A stretch of 16,585 bases of DNA from Gammaproteobacteria bacterium (GTDB lineage Bacteria; Pseudomonadota; Gammaproteobacteria; Granulosicoccales; Granulosicoccaceae): NCBI GenBank assembly GCA_020444765.1, contig JAGRHW010000031.1, forward strand, positions 1 through 16,585, in the 5' to 3' direction. Every line of letters starts with the position of its first letter. Position 1 is the first letter of the stretch. Below are positions 7,305 through 16,338 of this stretch, one piece after another. The notes below the pieces were generated by a model, which did not search any database, was not told the origin of the DNA, and saw only the letters and a list, made by a program, of their open reading frames with translations. A program made the position numbers and the translations under genes.

Positions 7305-7318
7305 TGTAAACGTTTACA
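7305..7318. promoter_or_regulatory. Perfect 14-bp palindromic operator upstream of the LacI-family gene
   Basis: TGTAAACGTTTACA is perfectly symmetric and has the central CG and A/T-rich arms typical of LacI-family operators. On the minus strand a TATACT (7332-7337) that could serve as a -10 box lies just upstream, which would put the operator over the early transcribed region, fitting repression of its own gene. The -35 match is poor. Confidence 0.82.
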
Positions 7319-7401
7319 TCGACTGAACACAAGTATAATCGGGATTTATTTAAGCGAGATGACAGAGGCCGGTTGCCTGGCACTGCCGAACGAATCCGGA
7401 T

Positions 7402-7430
7402 TTGCCCGGACAGGATTTTCTGCATAGAGT
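7402..7430 (+). promoter_or_regulatory. Weak candidate promoter for the oxoprolinase operon
   Basis: TTGCCC (7402-7407) and TAGAGT (7425-7430) are separated by 17 bases. Each matches the sigma70 consensus at four of six positions. The predicted start would fall in the inverted repeat just downstream. Low confidence. Confidence 0.3.
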
Positions 7431-7431
7431 T

Positions 7432-7469
7432 ACTAATGAGAATGTCGCTTCATCACCGTTCTCACTAGT
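7432..7469. promoter_or_regulatory. Inverted repeat in the oxoprolinase leader
   Basis: The arms actaatgagaa (7432-7442) and ttctcactagt (7459-7469) are complementary at 10 of 11 positions and separated by 16 bases. The repeat lies 27 bases before the ATG of the oxoprolinase-type gene. It could be a two-half-site operator for an unidentified regulator or a leader hairpin. It is unlike the LacI operator nearby. Confidence 0.5.
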
Positions 7470-7495
7470 TAGCTGTTGTATTGACGAGAATCGAC

Positions 7496-10400
7496 ATGAT
7501 TTCCGAAAACCCACACTCCGCCGCCAAGTGGCAATTCTGGATCGATCGCGGCGGCACCTTTACCGATCTGGTGGCATTGGCGCCGGATGGCGACATCAAG
7601 GTCCATAAATTGTTGTCCGAAAACCCGCAGCGTTATCCGGACGCGGCGATTCAGGGCATGCGCGACCTGCTTGGCCTCGATGCCGCCACGCCGCTGCCGG
7701 TCGAGCGTATCGCGGCGATCAAGATGGGTACCACGGTGGCGACCAATGCGCTGCTGGAGCGCCGGGGCGAGCCGACGCTGCTGCTGACGACCCGCGGTTT
7801 CCGCGATGCGCTGCGGATCGCTTATCAGGTCCGACCGCGTTTGTTCGATCTGGATATCCGGCTGCCGGGCATGTTGTTCAGCGAGGTCGCGGAAATCGAT
7901 GAGCGGATGTCCGCGCAGGGCGAGGTGCTGCGGGCCCTGCAGGATGCCGAGGTCAGTGAAAAACTGCAGGCCGCCCGCGATGCTGGATTGCGCAGCGTTG
8001 CAATTGTTTTTATGCATGGTTACCGCTATCCGGCGCACGAACGGCGCGCCGCGCAACTGGCCAGACAGCTCGGCTTCAGTCAGGTCTCGGTCAGTTCGGA
8101 GGTGTCGCCTCTGATGGGGCTGGTCGGGCGTGGCGACACGACACTGATCGATGCCTATCTGTCGCCGGTGTTGCGCCGTTACGTCGGGCGGATTGCCGCC
8201 GAACTGACCGGGTTGCAGCAAAACGGTGGGCGGCTGATGTTTATGCAATCCAACGGTGGCTTGACGGATGTCGACAGCTTTCAGGGCAAGGACGCGATTC
8301 TGTCCGGTCCGGCCGGCGGTGTGGTCGGCATGGTGCAGACTGCCGGTAAAGCCGGTTTCGATAAATTGATCGGTTTTGACATGGGTGGCACGTCGACCGA
8401 CGTCAGTCATTATAACGGCGAATACGAACGCTCTTTCGAGACCGAAGTGGCCGGTGTCCGCCTGCGTGCGCCGATGATGCTGATTCACACGGTGGCGGCC
8501 GGCGGTGGATCGATTCTGCATTTCGACGGCGCACGCTACCGCGTCGGTCCGGATTCGGCGGGCGCCGATCCGGGTCCGGCCTGTTACCGCAATGGTGGCC
8601 CTCTGACCATCACCGATTGCAACGTCATGCTTGGCAAGCTCGATCCGGCGTTCTTTCCACCGGTCTTCGGACCCGACGGCGATCAGCCGCTGGACCGGCA
8701 GCGGGTGGTGGAAAAGTTCACCGACCTGGCCGGAGAAATCCGTCGTGCTACCGGCGACGAACGATCGGCACAACAGGTCGCGGAAGGTTTTCTGGCGATC
8801 GCGGTCGAGAACATGGCCAATGCGATCAAAAAAATCTCCGTACAGCGCGGTTACGATGTCAGCGAATACACACTGGTGAGTTTCGGTGGCGCGGGCGGCC
8901 AGCACGCCTGTCTGGTTGCCGATGCGCTGGCGATCAAACAGGTTTATCTGCATCCGCATGCCGGCGTTTTGTCGGCTTACGGTATCGGGCTTGCCGATGT
9001 GCGTGTGATGCGGGAGAAAACCGTCGAAGCGATTCTTGAACCGGCTGCGCTGGATAGCTTCAAGCAAACCCTTGCCGAGCTGCAGGATCTTGCGCGGGAC
9101 GAAATGCAAACCCAGGGTTTTGATGCCAAAGACTGCCAGCTTCTGCAACGACTGCAACTGCGTTACGAAGGCTCGGACACGGCGATGCTGGTCGACGTCG
9201 ATTCGCTGGCTGTCATGCGGAACGCTTTCGAAGACCAGCATTCGCAGCGCTTCGGATTTATTTCACCGGAAAAGCAGTTGATCGTGCAGTCCGCGCAGGT
9301 GGAGCTGGTGGCGGTCGTGCAAAATCCGGCAAAACAGGCAAGCGTCGGGGAGGAGAAAAAATCACCTGGCAAGGCGGAAAAACTACAAGCCTGCCTGATT
9401 GACAACGAGCCGGCGCAGCGCGCTTTTTTTCGCCGCGAATCCCTGTGCGCCGGTCAGACCGTGGAAGGGCCGGCGGTGATCATCGAACAAACCGGCACGA
9501 TCGTGGTCGAGCCCGGTTGGCGCGCGATTATGCATGAGGATCAGTCGATAGTGCTGGAGCGCTACCAGGCCCTGCCTGCACGGGTGGCGGTCGGCACCGC
9601 GGTCGACCCGGTGATGCTGGAGATTTTCAATAATCTGTTTATGAACGTCGCCGAGCAGATGGGGACGGTGCTGCAAAATACCGCGATCTCGGTCAATATC
9701 AAGGAGCGGCTGGATTTCTCCTGTGCGATTTTCGATCCGGACGGCGATCTGATTGCCAATGCGCCGCATATGCCGGTCCATCTCGGTTCCATGAGTGAAT
9801 CGATCAAGGCGGTGATGCGCGAGAACATGGGTAATATGAAGCCGGGGGACGCTTTTGTATTGAATGCGCCGTACAACGGTGGCACCCATTTACCGGATAT
9901 CACCGTGATCAAGCCGGTGTTTCGTGAAGGCTCGACCGATGAGATTATTTTTTATGTCGCGGCGCGCGGCCATCACGCGGATATCGGTGGTATCAGCCCC
10001 GGCTCGATTCCGGCCGACTCGACGCATGTCGAGCAGGAAGGTATTCTGATCGATAATGTCAAACTGGTTTCGGAAGGCCGCTTTCTGGAGACGGAAATGC
10101 GTACCTTGCTGGCCGACGGGCCGTGGCCGGCGCGCAATATTGATATCAATATCGCCGACCTCAAGGCCGAGGTGGCGGCTTGCGAAAAAGGCGCGCAGGA
10201 ATTGTCGCGGGTGATTGCGCACTTCGGCCTCGACGTGGTGCATGCCTATATGCGGCATGTGCAGGACAATGCCGAGGAGTCGGTGCGCCGGGTGCTGGAT
10301 GCGCTCAACGATTCGTCGTTTTCCTGCGCGATGGATGACGGCAGTCAGGTCACGGTTACAATCAGCGTGGACAGGCGGAATCGTTCGGCGACCATCGATT

Positions 10401-11155
10401 TCAGCGGCACCAGCCCGACGCATCGGGGCAATTTCAATGCGCCGACCGCGGTTTGCTATGCCGCTGTTCTGTACGTCTTCCGTTGCATGGTGGACACGGA
10501 TATTCCGCTCAACGCCGGTTGCCTGAAACCCCTGCGCGTGATCATTCCGGAAAACAGCATGATCAATCCCTCCTGGCCGGCGGCGGTGGTGGCGGGTAAC
10601 GTCGAGACCTCGCAGCTTATCGTTGACACCCTGTTCGGCGCGCTTGGTGTGATGGGTGAGGCGCAGGGCACGATGAACAATTTTATCTGGGGCAACGAGC
10701 GCTACCAGTATTACGAAACGATTTGCGGCGGCGCCGGCGCGACGGCCAATGCCGATGGTTGCGATGCGGTGCATACGCATATGACCAATTCCAGGCTGAC
10801 CGATCCCGAAGTGCTTGAATGGCGGTTTCCGGTAGTGCTGGAGGACTTTTTTATCCGCCAGGGCTCCGGAGGCGCCGGCCTGCATCGTGGCGGCGACGGC
10901 GTGGTCAGAAAGGTGCGCTTTCTGGATCAGGTGACCGCCAATATCATTTCCGGTCATCGCCTGCAGGCACCCTACGGCATGCAGGGCGGGGAAGCCGGTA
11001 TGACCGGCAACAACACGGTGATCCGCAAGTCCGGCGAACAACTGAAACTCGGCGGCAGAGCCCAGGTCGAACTGCAAGCCGGGGACATGTTTATGATTGA
11101 AACGCCGGGCGGTGGCGGCTACGGCAAACCCCGGGAGGAAACCCTGAATGACTGA
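7496..11155 (+). CDS. 5-oxoprolinase-type hydantoinase, fused HyuA and HyuB domains
   Basis: A 1219-residue ATP-dependent cyclic-amide hydrolase, cytosolic, close in length to full-length 5-oxoprolinases (about 1250-1290). The N-terminal HyuA half has the ASKHA-type nucleotide loop [10 protein letters not shown] (residues 15-24), [15 protein letters not shown], the second loop [12 protein letters not shown] (293-304), and [14 protein letters not shown]. The HyuB half begins near residue 704 ([10 protein letters not shown]) and ends in the GGGGYG motif. Members open 5-oxoproline, hydantoins or N-methylhydantoin using ATP. The fused form favours 5-oxoproline, but the context is atypical, so the substrate is left open. 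ATG 7496 is preferred over an in-frame TTG at 7481. No strong ribosome site is visible; GAGAA lies about 8 bases upstream. The gene overlaps the reductase gene by 8 bases. A long open frame on the opposite strand (7469-9241) is a codon-bias shadow. Confidence 0.92.
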   Translation: MISENPHSAAKWQFWIDRGGTFTDLVALAPDGDIKVHKLLSENPQRYPDAAIQGMRDLLGLDAATPLPVERIAAIKMGTTVATNALLERRGEPTLLLTTRGFRDALRIAYQVRPRLFDLDIRLPGMLFSEVAEIDERMSAQGEVLRALQDAEVSEKLQAARDAGLRSVAIVFMHGYRYPAHERRAAQLARQLGFSQVSVSSEVSPLMGLVGRGDTTLIDAYLSPVLRRYVGRIAAELTGLQQNGGRLMFMQSNGGLTDVDSFQGKDAILSGPAGGVVGMVQTAGKAGFDKLIGFDMGGTSTDVSHYNGEYERSFETEVAGVRLRAPMMLIHTVAAGGGSILHFDGARYRVGPDSAGADPGPACYRNGGPLTITDCNVMLGKLDPAFFPPVFGPDGDQPLDRQRVVEKFTDLAGEIRRATGDERSAQQVAEGFLAIAVENMANAIKKISVQRGYDVSEYTLVSFGGAGGQHACLVADALAIKQVYLHPHAGVLSAYGIGLADVRVMREKTVEAILEPAALDSFKQTLAELQDLARDEMQTQGFDAKDCQLLQRLQLRYEGSDTAMLVDVDSLAVMRNAFEDQHSQRFGFISPEKQLIVQSAQVELVAVVQNPAKQASVGEEKKSPGKAEKLQACLIDNEPAQRAFFRRESLCAGQTVEGPAVIIEQTGTIVVEPGWRAIMHEDQSIVLERYQALPARVAVGTAVDPVMLEIFNNLFMNVAEQMGTVLQNTAISVNIKERLDFSCAIFDPDGDLIANAPHMPVHLGSMSESIKAVMRENMGNMKPGDAFVLNAPYNGGTHLPDITVIKPVFREGSTDEIIFYVAARGHHADIGGISPGSIPADSTHVEQEGILIDNVKLVSEGRFLETEMRTLLADGPWPARNIDINIADLKAEVAACEKGAQELSRVIAHFGLDVVHAYMRHVQDNAEESVRRVLDALNDSSFSCAMDDGSQVTVTISVDRRNRSATIDFSGTSPTHRGNFNAPTAVCYAAVLYVFRCMVDTDIPLNAGCLKPLRVIIPENSMINPSWPAAVVAGNVETSQLIVDTLFGALGVMGEAQGTMNNFIWGNERYQYYETICGGAGATANADGCDAVHTHMTNSRLTDPEVLEWRFPVVLEDFFIRQGSGGAGLHRGGDGVVRKVRFLDQVTANIISGHRLQAPYGMQGGEAGMTGNNTVIRKSGEQLKLGGRAQVELQAGDMFMIETPGGGGYGKPREETLND

Positions 11156-12386
11156 GTCCATTGTCGTGGTCGGAGGCGGACATGCGGGCGCGCAATTGGT
11201 CGTCAATCTTCGTCAGGAAGGATTTGCCGGCAAGCTGACGCTGATCAGCGAGGAGACGGACTTGCCTTATCACAAGCCGCCTCTGTCAAAGTCGTTTTTG
11301 AAAAATCCGCAGGAACAGGCAAAACCCATCAGGCCAGACTCTTTCTACAGCGAGCATCAGGTAAATCTGCTGCTCGGCAAGCGCCTGCTAAAAATCGACC
11401 GGCCGAAGCGGCAAATCGTCCTGCAGGATGATACCGTTTTATCTTACGACAAGCTGGTTCTGGCCACAGGCGCGAAACCAAGGCGACCGGCTATGCAGCA
11501 TATCGACCAGCCGGGCGTGCTGGTGCTTAGAACACTGCAGGATGCCGGCAAACTGCGCGAGCAGGCGGCCCGCTCGGAAAACATCGTCATCATGGGCGGC
11601 GGCTTCGTCGGGCTCGAGGTGGCCAGCAGTCTGAAAGAGCAGGGCAAGTCTGTCACGGTGATTGAAGCGGCGCCACGGGTGCTAGGCCGGGCGGTGGCGC
11701 CGGCGGTATCGGATTATATCCGGCAGCGCCTTGCGATATCGGGCGTACAGATCCATTGCGAAACGACCCTGGAAAAGCTGCTGACGGAAGCGGGCCGGTT
11801 CAGCGGCGTGATAAGCTCCGACGGGCAGCAGATTGCCGCCGATTTGTTGCTGGTCTGCATCGGCGTGGAGGTCGAGATGACAGCGGCGCAGGCCGCCGGA
11901 ATCGATTGCGACAACGGTATTCTGGTCGATTCGCGGATGCAGAGCTCTGATGAAAATATACTGGCGATCGGCGATTGCTGTAATTACCGGCATTGGCTGG
12001 CCGGCCGTCAGGTGCGTCTGGAATCCGTACAGAACGCGACCGACCAGGCGCGGTGTGCGGCGAAAACCCTGCTCGGTAAGGCCGAAGACTACCGTGCGGT
12101 GCCCTGGTTCTGGTCGGAAATCGCCGATGCGAAACTGCAGATGGTCGGCTTGTCTTTCGATGCCGATGACTTCATTCTGACCGGCTCCGCCGAAGAAAAC
12201 AGTTTTTCCGTTTATCATTACGCTGGCGAAAAACTTGTCTCGATCGATTCCGTCAATCGTCCGCAGGACCATATGCTCGGCCGCAAGTTTTTCGAAAACG
12301 GTTTCAATCCGCAAAAGGACGATGTGCGCCAAGGCACACAACATCTGAAAGCGCTGTGGAATGAGCACAGGCGCTCAGCGGGGTAG
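11148..12386 (+). CDS. FAD-dependent ferredoxin reductase (putidaredoxin/rhodocoxin reductase family)
   Basis: A 412-residue flavoprotein. An FAD-binding Rossmann motif lies at residues 6-14 (VVVGGGHAG), an NAD(P)H-binding motif at 150-155 (GGGFVG followed by LE), and the FAD-closing segment AIGDCCN at 273-279. The YHKPPLSK segment near residue 42 and the C-terminal reductase domain are characteristic of reductases that pass electrons from NADH to a 2Fe-2S ferredoxin serving a P450 or ring oxygenase. No ferredoxin or oxygenase gene is present in the window, so its partner must be elsewhere. The ATG overlaps the end of the oxoprolinase gene by 8 bases, indicating coupled translation, and a terminator follows 20 bases after the stop. 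The pairing with an oxoprolinase-type enzyme is unusual. Confidence 0.9.
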   Translation: MTESIVVVGGGHAGAQLVVNLRQEGFAGKLTLISEETDLPYHKPPLSKSFLKNPQEQAKPIRPDSFYSEHQVNLLLGKRLLKIDRPKRQIVLQDDTVLSYDKLVLATGAKPRRPAMQHIDQPGVLVLRTLQDAGKLREQAARSENIVIMGGGFVGLEVASSLKEQGKSVTVIEAAPRVLGRAVAPAVSDYIRQRLAISGVQIHCETTLEKLLTEAGRFSGVISSDGQQIAADLLLVCIGVEVEMTAAQAAGIDCDNGILVDSRMQSSDENILAIGDCCNYRHWLAGRQVRLESVQNATDQARCAAKTLLGKAEDYRAVPWFWSEIADAKLQMVGLSFDADDFILTGSAEENSFSVYHYAGEKLVSIDSVNRPQDHMLGRKFFENGFNPQKDDVRQGTQHLKALWNEHRRSAG

Positions 12387-12405
12387 ACTGGCCGGGTAAA
12401 ACAGC

Positions 12406-12433
12406 GGCCGGTGCGTCAGGCGCCGGCCTTTTT
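12406..12433. terminator. Hairpin terminator closing the oxoprolinase-reductase operon, possibly bidirectional
   Basis: The arms ggccggtgc (12406-12414) and gcgccggcc (12420-12428) pair over 9 bp with one T-G wobble across a 5-base loop. TTTTT follows on the + strand (12429-12433). On the opposite strand a TGTTTT run follows the hairpin a few bases later, so it may also end the thioesterase transcript. The right arm encodes the last residues of the thioesterase gene, so the two operons share it. Confidence 0.82.
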
Positions 12434-12837
12434 CTGCCCGAGCCGGGCGTCGAATTTATCTCGCATTATAATGAAGCGCTCGTGCCGGCCTTTCGAAATA
12501 AGGTCGACGCCGTCATGGGCTTCCACCTGAAACACCAGCCTTCTGCCGTCCACTTCAATCAACTCAACGGAGGCGGTGACTTCCAGCCCGGGCGGCGTGG
12601 CAGCCTCGTGACTGACATCGATATGCGTGCCCACACTTTGTTCCTGCGGCCAGTCGAGGTGTGGTTTGATGGCTTGATGCAACTCCACTCAAGCAGCCCG
12701 ACCGGAAAACCGGTGGCGAAAACCTCCGGCATGGCGACAAATTCTTCAGACTCCGGATAAAGTGAGGGGACGGTCTTGGAGGCCGGCACCAGAAATTTGT
12801 GCTGGTATGTTATGCCCGGTTTCAATGTATCTTTCAT
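12416..12837 (-). pseudogene. FlK-like acyl-CoA thioesterase, interrupted by a one-base frameshift
   Basis: Two minus-strand frames together make one protein of about 140 residues that matches the fluoroacetyl-CoA thioesterase (FlK) family along its whole length. The first frame runs from ATG 12837 to about 12676 (MKDTLKPGI, YPESEEF, EVFATGFPVGLLEWSCI). The second continues from about 12675 to the stop at 12416 (AIKPHLDW, VGTHIDVSHEAATPPG, AHDGVD, GRHER). One base is missing near 12675/12676; restoring one base (for example atccaa for atcaa) rejoins the frames. The catalytic residues of FlK are present: T42, E50, and a histidine at 77 corresponding to FlK H76. The gate residue F36 of FlK is methionine here, so fluoroacetyl-CoA specificity should not be assumed. 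It diverges from the benzoate-CoA ligase operon, suggesting release of CoA from a stalled aryl- or acyl-CoA. Whether the gene is dead or the base was lost in sequencing cannot be told here. Confidence 0.85.
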
Positions 12838-12956
12838 AGAGATCTCTTTTTTTTAATCGCTGATAAGGTTGTCAGCGTAGTGTATCAAGGCAAACCCTCT
12901 GTTTTCATTCCTTCCCCAGGCAAACAGGACGTAAATAAATTTTGAAATATAATGCA

Positions 12957-12986
12957 TTGACAAATCGCAAAAACAGGAAATAAAAT
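12957..12986 (+). promoter_or_regulatory. Sigma70-type promoter for the aryl-CoA operon
   Basis: A consensus TTGACA (12957-12962) and TAAAAT (12981-12986, five of six matches to the consensus) are separated by 18 bases. They sit in an AT-rich part of the 270-base gap between the divergent thioesterase and ligase genes. Predicted transcription would start near 12993, leaving a leader of about 115 bases before the ligase ATG. An ATGCAT overlaps the -35 edge. No clear operator was recognised. Confidence 0.68.
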
Positions 12987-13107
12987 ACATATCACAAATA
13001 AAGGTGCGGTAATACTGATCCAGGATGCGGGCTCCGCCGCGTCAGGGATGGTTGTCATAAGCGCCTCGCCGCAATCTTCGATAAGAGCGACCCCTGGAGG
13101 AAAATCC

Positions 13108-14718
13108 ATGCCTGAACTGAGCACTGCTGATCACACGTTCACGCCACCTGTTATTACTATCCCCGAACACTACAACGCAGCCTGTGATCTGCTGTACCGC
13201 AATATCAAGGCGGGGCGGGGTGACAAACCCGCCTTTATCGATGACCAGGGCAGTTACACCTATCAGTGGCTGGCCGATGCTTCGGCGCGGTTTGCCGGTA
13301 TGCTCAGCGCGCGCGGGATCCGTCGTGAAGAGCGTATTCTGCTGTGCATGCATGACACCATAGATTTACCGGTTGCGTTTCTTGGAGCGATCCGGGCCGG
13401 CGTGATACCGGTGCCAGTCAATACGCTGCTCAAGAGCAGTGATTATGATTATATGTACAAGTACAGTTCCGCACGGCTTGTCGTTGCGTCCGCGCCGTTG
13501 GCTGAGATATTCGAGCCGATGGTGGAACCTGATGCCTTGCTGATCTCCGGAGTAGATGGACAGGGCAGCCTGGCGGCGGCCATGGCCGATGCCGAACCTG
13601 ACGAGGGTTTTGCCGATACCCTGGCCGATGAGGCCTGTTTCTGGCTGTTTTCATCCGGTTCCACCGGTTTGCCGAAAGGCACGGTGCATGTGCATTCGAG
13701 CATGATCCGGACCGCCGAGCTCTATGCCCGTCCGTTGCTGGATATCAACGAGAACGATGTGGTGTTTTCCGCCGCCAAGCTGTTTTTCGCCTACGGTCTC
13801 GGCAATGGCTTGAGTTTTCCGATGAGTGTCGGGGCCACGGCTGTACTGATGGCCGAGCGGCCGACGCCGGCGGCGGTGGCGCAGCGGCTTGTCGAACACC
13901 GACCGACCATCTTCTACGGCGTGCCGACCTTGTATGCCGGCATGTTGGCCAGTGATACGCTGCCCACGCGCGAGCAGGTGTCGTTACGATTGTGCACCTC
14001 GGCCGGCGAGGCTCTGCCGCCGGAGATCAGCCGCCGCTGGCGCGGGCATTTCGATGTCGAGATTCTTGATGGCATCGGCTCGACGGAAATGCTGCATATT
14101 TATCTCTCCAATCGCAGCGGGAATGTGCGTGATGGCACGACCGGTCTACCGGTGCCTGGTTATGAGGTTCGCCTGGTCGATGACCAGGGGCAAGTGATTG
14201 AGGGTAACGGTGAATCCGGCGAGCTGCATATCAAAGGGCCGACTTCAGCAGCTTTCTACTGGAATAACCGCACGAAATCGCGCCACACCTTTATGGGCGA
14301 GTGGACGCGCAGCGGCGATAAATACAGTCGAGATGAGAATGGCTATTACGTTTACGGCGGGCGCAGCGACGATATGCTCAAGGTCAGCGGCATTTACGTC
14401 TCGCCGATCGAGGTCGAGAATGTTCTGATGCAACACGAAGCCGTGCTGGAAGCGGCAGTGGTCGGCAAGGAAGACGACGATGGCCTGATCAAGCCGGCAG
14501 CTTTTGTGGTGTTGAAAAATAGTTTCCAGCCCAACGAGTCCCTCGCCGGTGATCTTAAGGCTTACGTCAAATCGCAACTCGCACCCTATAAGTATCCGCG
14601 CTGGTTTTCGTTTGTCGAGGACCTGCCGAAAACCGCCACTGGCAAGATCCAGCGCTTTCGTTTGCGTGCGACGAATGCCGAGGTAGACGCCTTGCTGACC
14701 GTGCAAACGCGTTCCTGA
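13108..14718 (+). CDS. Benzoate-CoA ligase family enzyme
   Basis: A 536-residue AMP-forming acyl-CoA synthetase that activates an aromatic acid, probably benzoate or a hydroxylated or substituted benzoate, with ATP and CoA. The P-loop-like motif SSGSTGLPKG is at residues 182-191. The family-typical SAAKLFFAYGLGNGLSFPMS and RPTIFYGVPTLYAG segments follow, then the hinge-region motif GRSDDMLKVSG (419-429) and the catalytic lysine K513 in TATGKIQR. The segment order and wording fit the benzoate/4-hydroxybenzoate-CoA ligase group (BadA/BclA) rather than generic fatty acyl ligases. ATG 13108 is chosen because GGAGG lies 7 bases upstream; an upstream GTG-type start at 13048 has no such site. It is the first gene of the operon with the dehydrogenase and thiolase downstream. 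Exact substrate not determined. Confidence 0.92.
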   Translation: MPELSTADHTFTPPVITIPEHYNAACDLLYRNIKAGRGDKPAFIDDQGSYTYQWLADASARFAGMLSARGIRREERILLCMHDTIDLPVAFLGAIRAGVIPVPVNTLLKSSDYDYMYKYSSARLVVASAPLAEIFEPMVEPDALLISGVDGQGSLAAAMADAEPDEGFADTLADEACFWLFSSGSTGLPKGTVHVHSSMIRTAELYARPLLDINENDVVFSAAKLFFAYGLGNGLSFPMSVGATAVLMAERPTPAAVAQRLVEHRPTIFYGVPTLYAGMLASDTLPTREQVSLRLCTSAGEALPPEISRRWRGHFDVEILDGIGSTEMLHIYLSNRSGNVRDGTTGLPVPGYEVRLVDDQGQVIEGNGESGELHIKGPTSAAFYWNNRTKSRHTFMGEWTRSGDKYSRDENGYYVYGGRSDDMLKVSGIYVSPIEVENVLMQHEAVLEAAVVGKEDDDGLIKPAAFVVLKNSFQPNESLAGDLKAYVKSQLAPYKYPRWFSFVEDLPKTATGKIQRFRLRATNAEVDALLTVQTRS

Positions 14719-14737
14719 TTCCAGCGTCAGTCAATAC

Positions 14738-14758
14738 CGTCTGTGTTGTCGACAGACG
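14738..14758. promoter_or_regulatory. Intercistronic hairpin between ligase and dehydrogenase genes
   Basis: cgtctgt (14738-14744) and acagacg (14752-14758) form a perfect 7-bp stem with a 7-base loop containing part of a GTCGAC. It lies 20 bases after the ligase stop and 27 before the next ATG. There is no T-run, so it is not a standard terminator; message processing or partial attenuation is possible. Confidence 0.5.
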
Positions 14759-14784
14759 CTCATACCCGAGGATTTAAACCCGAT

Positions 14785-16334
14785 ATGTCAGCCTTGACTA
14801 CAAACGCCGTCGTCGCCGTGGTTGGCGCCGGCACCATGGGCCAGGGGATTGCCGAGGTCGCGGCCGCTGCCGGCCATCCGGTGCTGCTGTTCGATGTCGG
14901 CGAAGGTGCGGCGGAGAAGGCGCTTGCGGCAATTCGCGGCGGCCAGGAAACACGCGTCGCCAAAGGCAAGCAGACGCAGACCGATGCGGATGCTCTGTGT
15001 GCGCGGATTGTGGTGGTGGACAGTATGGAAGGGCTTGCCGATGCCGGGCTGGTCATCGAGGCGATCGTCGAGGATCTGGCCATCAAGCAGGCGCTGTTTC
15101 GTCAGCTCGAAACCCTGTGCGCGCCGGATACGATTCTGGCCACCAACACCTCGTCGATTTCGGTAACGGCGATTGCTTCGGCGCTGGAAAAACCAGGGCG
15201 TCTGGCCGGTATGCATTTTTTCAATCCTGCACCGGTGATGAAACTGGTGGAGATCGTCGGCGGGCTGGCAACCGACCGGACGGTCGCACGTTGTTTGTAC
15301 GAGACCGCCGTGGCCTGGGGTAAAACCGCAGTCAATGCAAGGTCGACACCGGGCTTTATCGTCAACCGTGTAGCGCGTCCCTATTATGCCGAGGCGCTGC
15401 GGGTGTTGCAGGAGCAGGGTGCGGACGAGGCGACCATCGACGCGGCGCTGACCGAAAGCGGCGGTTTTCGCATGGGTCCGCTGGCCTTGATGGATCTGAT
15501 CGGTCACGACGTGAATTTTGCCGTGACCAACTCGGTCTACAACGCCTATTTCCAGGATCCGCGTTTTGTGCCTTCACTGGTGCAGCAGGAGCTGGTCGAG
15601 GCCGGACGTCTGGGGCGCAAGTCCGGGCGTGGCTTTTATGATTACGCCGAAGATACCACAAGAGTGTCACCCATCAATGCCGAAGAGCACAGCGCACTGG
15701 CGGCCGATACGGTACAGATCGAAGGTCAGCCTGGAATCCTGCTGGCCCTGGCGGATCGCATCGCCGGCGCCGGTATTACCGTCGTGCCCGGCGAGACCGC
15801 GGATACGGCCGGCGCCGGTGTGCTGCGTATCGGTGAGGCGAATCTGATGCTGAGCGATGGCCGTAGCGCCACGCTGCGTTCGTCCGAGGACGACATCGGG
15901 AATCTGGTGCTGATCGACCTTGCCGGAGATTATGCCGGTGCGACACGTGCCGTTGTCGCCGCGGCCTGGCAATGCGCCGATGAGGCCTTGCGGCAGGTCG
16001 TCGGTACATTGCAGAAAGCCGGTTTCAGCGTCAGCGTGATCGACGATATTCCCGGCCTGATCGTGATGCGCACTGTCGTCATGCTGATCAATGAGGCGGC
16101 CGAAGCCGTATTACAAGGGGTGGCCAGCATCGGTGATATCGACCTCGCCATGACGCGCGGCGTCAACTATCCGCGCGGGCCGCTGGCCTGGGCCGATGCG
16201 ATCGGCATTGCCACGGTCGTGCGCGTGCTCGATGGGCTGCAGCAAAGCTACGGTGAGGATCGCTACCGTTGTTCGCGTCTGCTCAAACAATATCAGGCGG
16301 CGGGTCGCCGCTTTTACCCACGGGAAAAGACGAT

Positions 16335-16338
<4 letters not shown>
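14785..16338 (+). CDS. paaH: 3-hydroxyacyl-CoA dehydrogenase, PaaH/PaaC type
   Basis: A 517-residue NAD-dependent dehydrogenase that oxidises 3-hydroxyacyl-CoA to 3-oxoacyl-CoA. In this context the likely substrate is 3-hydroxyadipyl-CoA. The Rossmann motif GAGTMG is at residues 14-19 and the catalytic histidine is H144 in GMHFFNPAPVMKLVEIV. The first C-terminal domain follows (TPGFIVNRVARPYYAEALRV and GPLALMDLIGHD). A second, partly degenerate copy of the C-terminal domain occupies roughly residues 400-517 (INEAAEAVLQGVASIGDIDLAM), as usual for this type at about 475-510 residues. ATG 14785 is chosen; GAGGA lies 12 bases upstream, which is rather far, but the in-frame TTG at 14743 lies in the hairpin and has no ribosome site. 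Its stop overlaps the thiolase ATG. The symbol follows the best-known family member and does not prove a phenylacetate role. Confidence 0.9.

Noticed and set aside
7267..7425. Longer N-terminus for the LacI-family protein from 7425 or 7299
   Set aside because: The helix-turn-helix normally starts within a few residues of the N-terminus; the longer form from 7425 would translate through the palindromic operator.
7469..9241. 590-codon open frame on the minus strand opposite the oxoprolinase gene
   Set aside because: It lies antisense to a strongly recognised family member, is rich in H, R, Q and D as expected of a shadow of G/C-biased codons, and has no recognisable domain.
9890..11206. 438-codon minus-strand frame opposite the HyuB half
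   Set aside because: Shadow of the coding strand; no domain seen and it crosses the start of the reductase gene.
12416..12837. Two separate small genes (90 and 92 codons) on the minus strand
   Set aside because: Their translations join into one continuous FlK-like protein; the second has only an internal GTG and no ribosome binding site, so a frameshift is the better reading.
12838..12860. AGAGATCTCT palindrome before the thioesterase as an operator
   Set aside because: It is a 10-bp palindrome directly at the ribosome-binding position of the gene and has no second copy; not enough to call a regulatory site.
13048..13107. Upstream start for the benzoate-CoA ligase at 13048
   Set aside because: GGAGG is placed correctly for ATG 13108, and the extra 20 residues have no family support.
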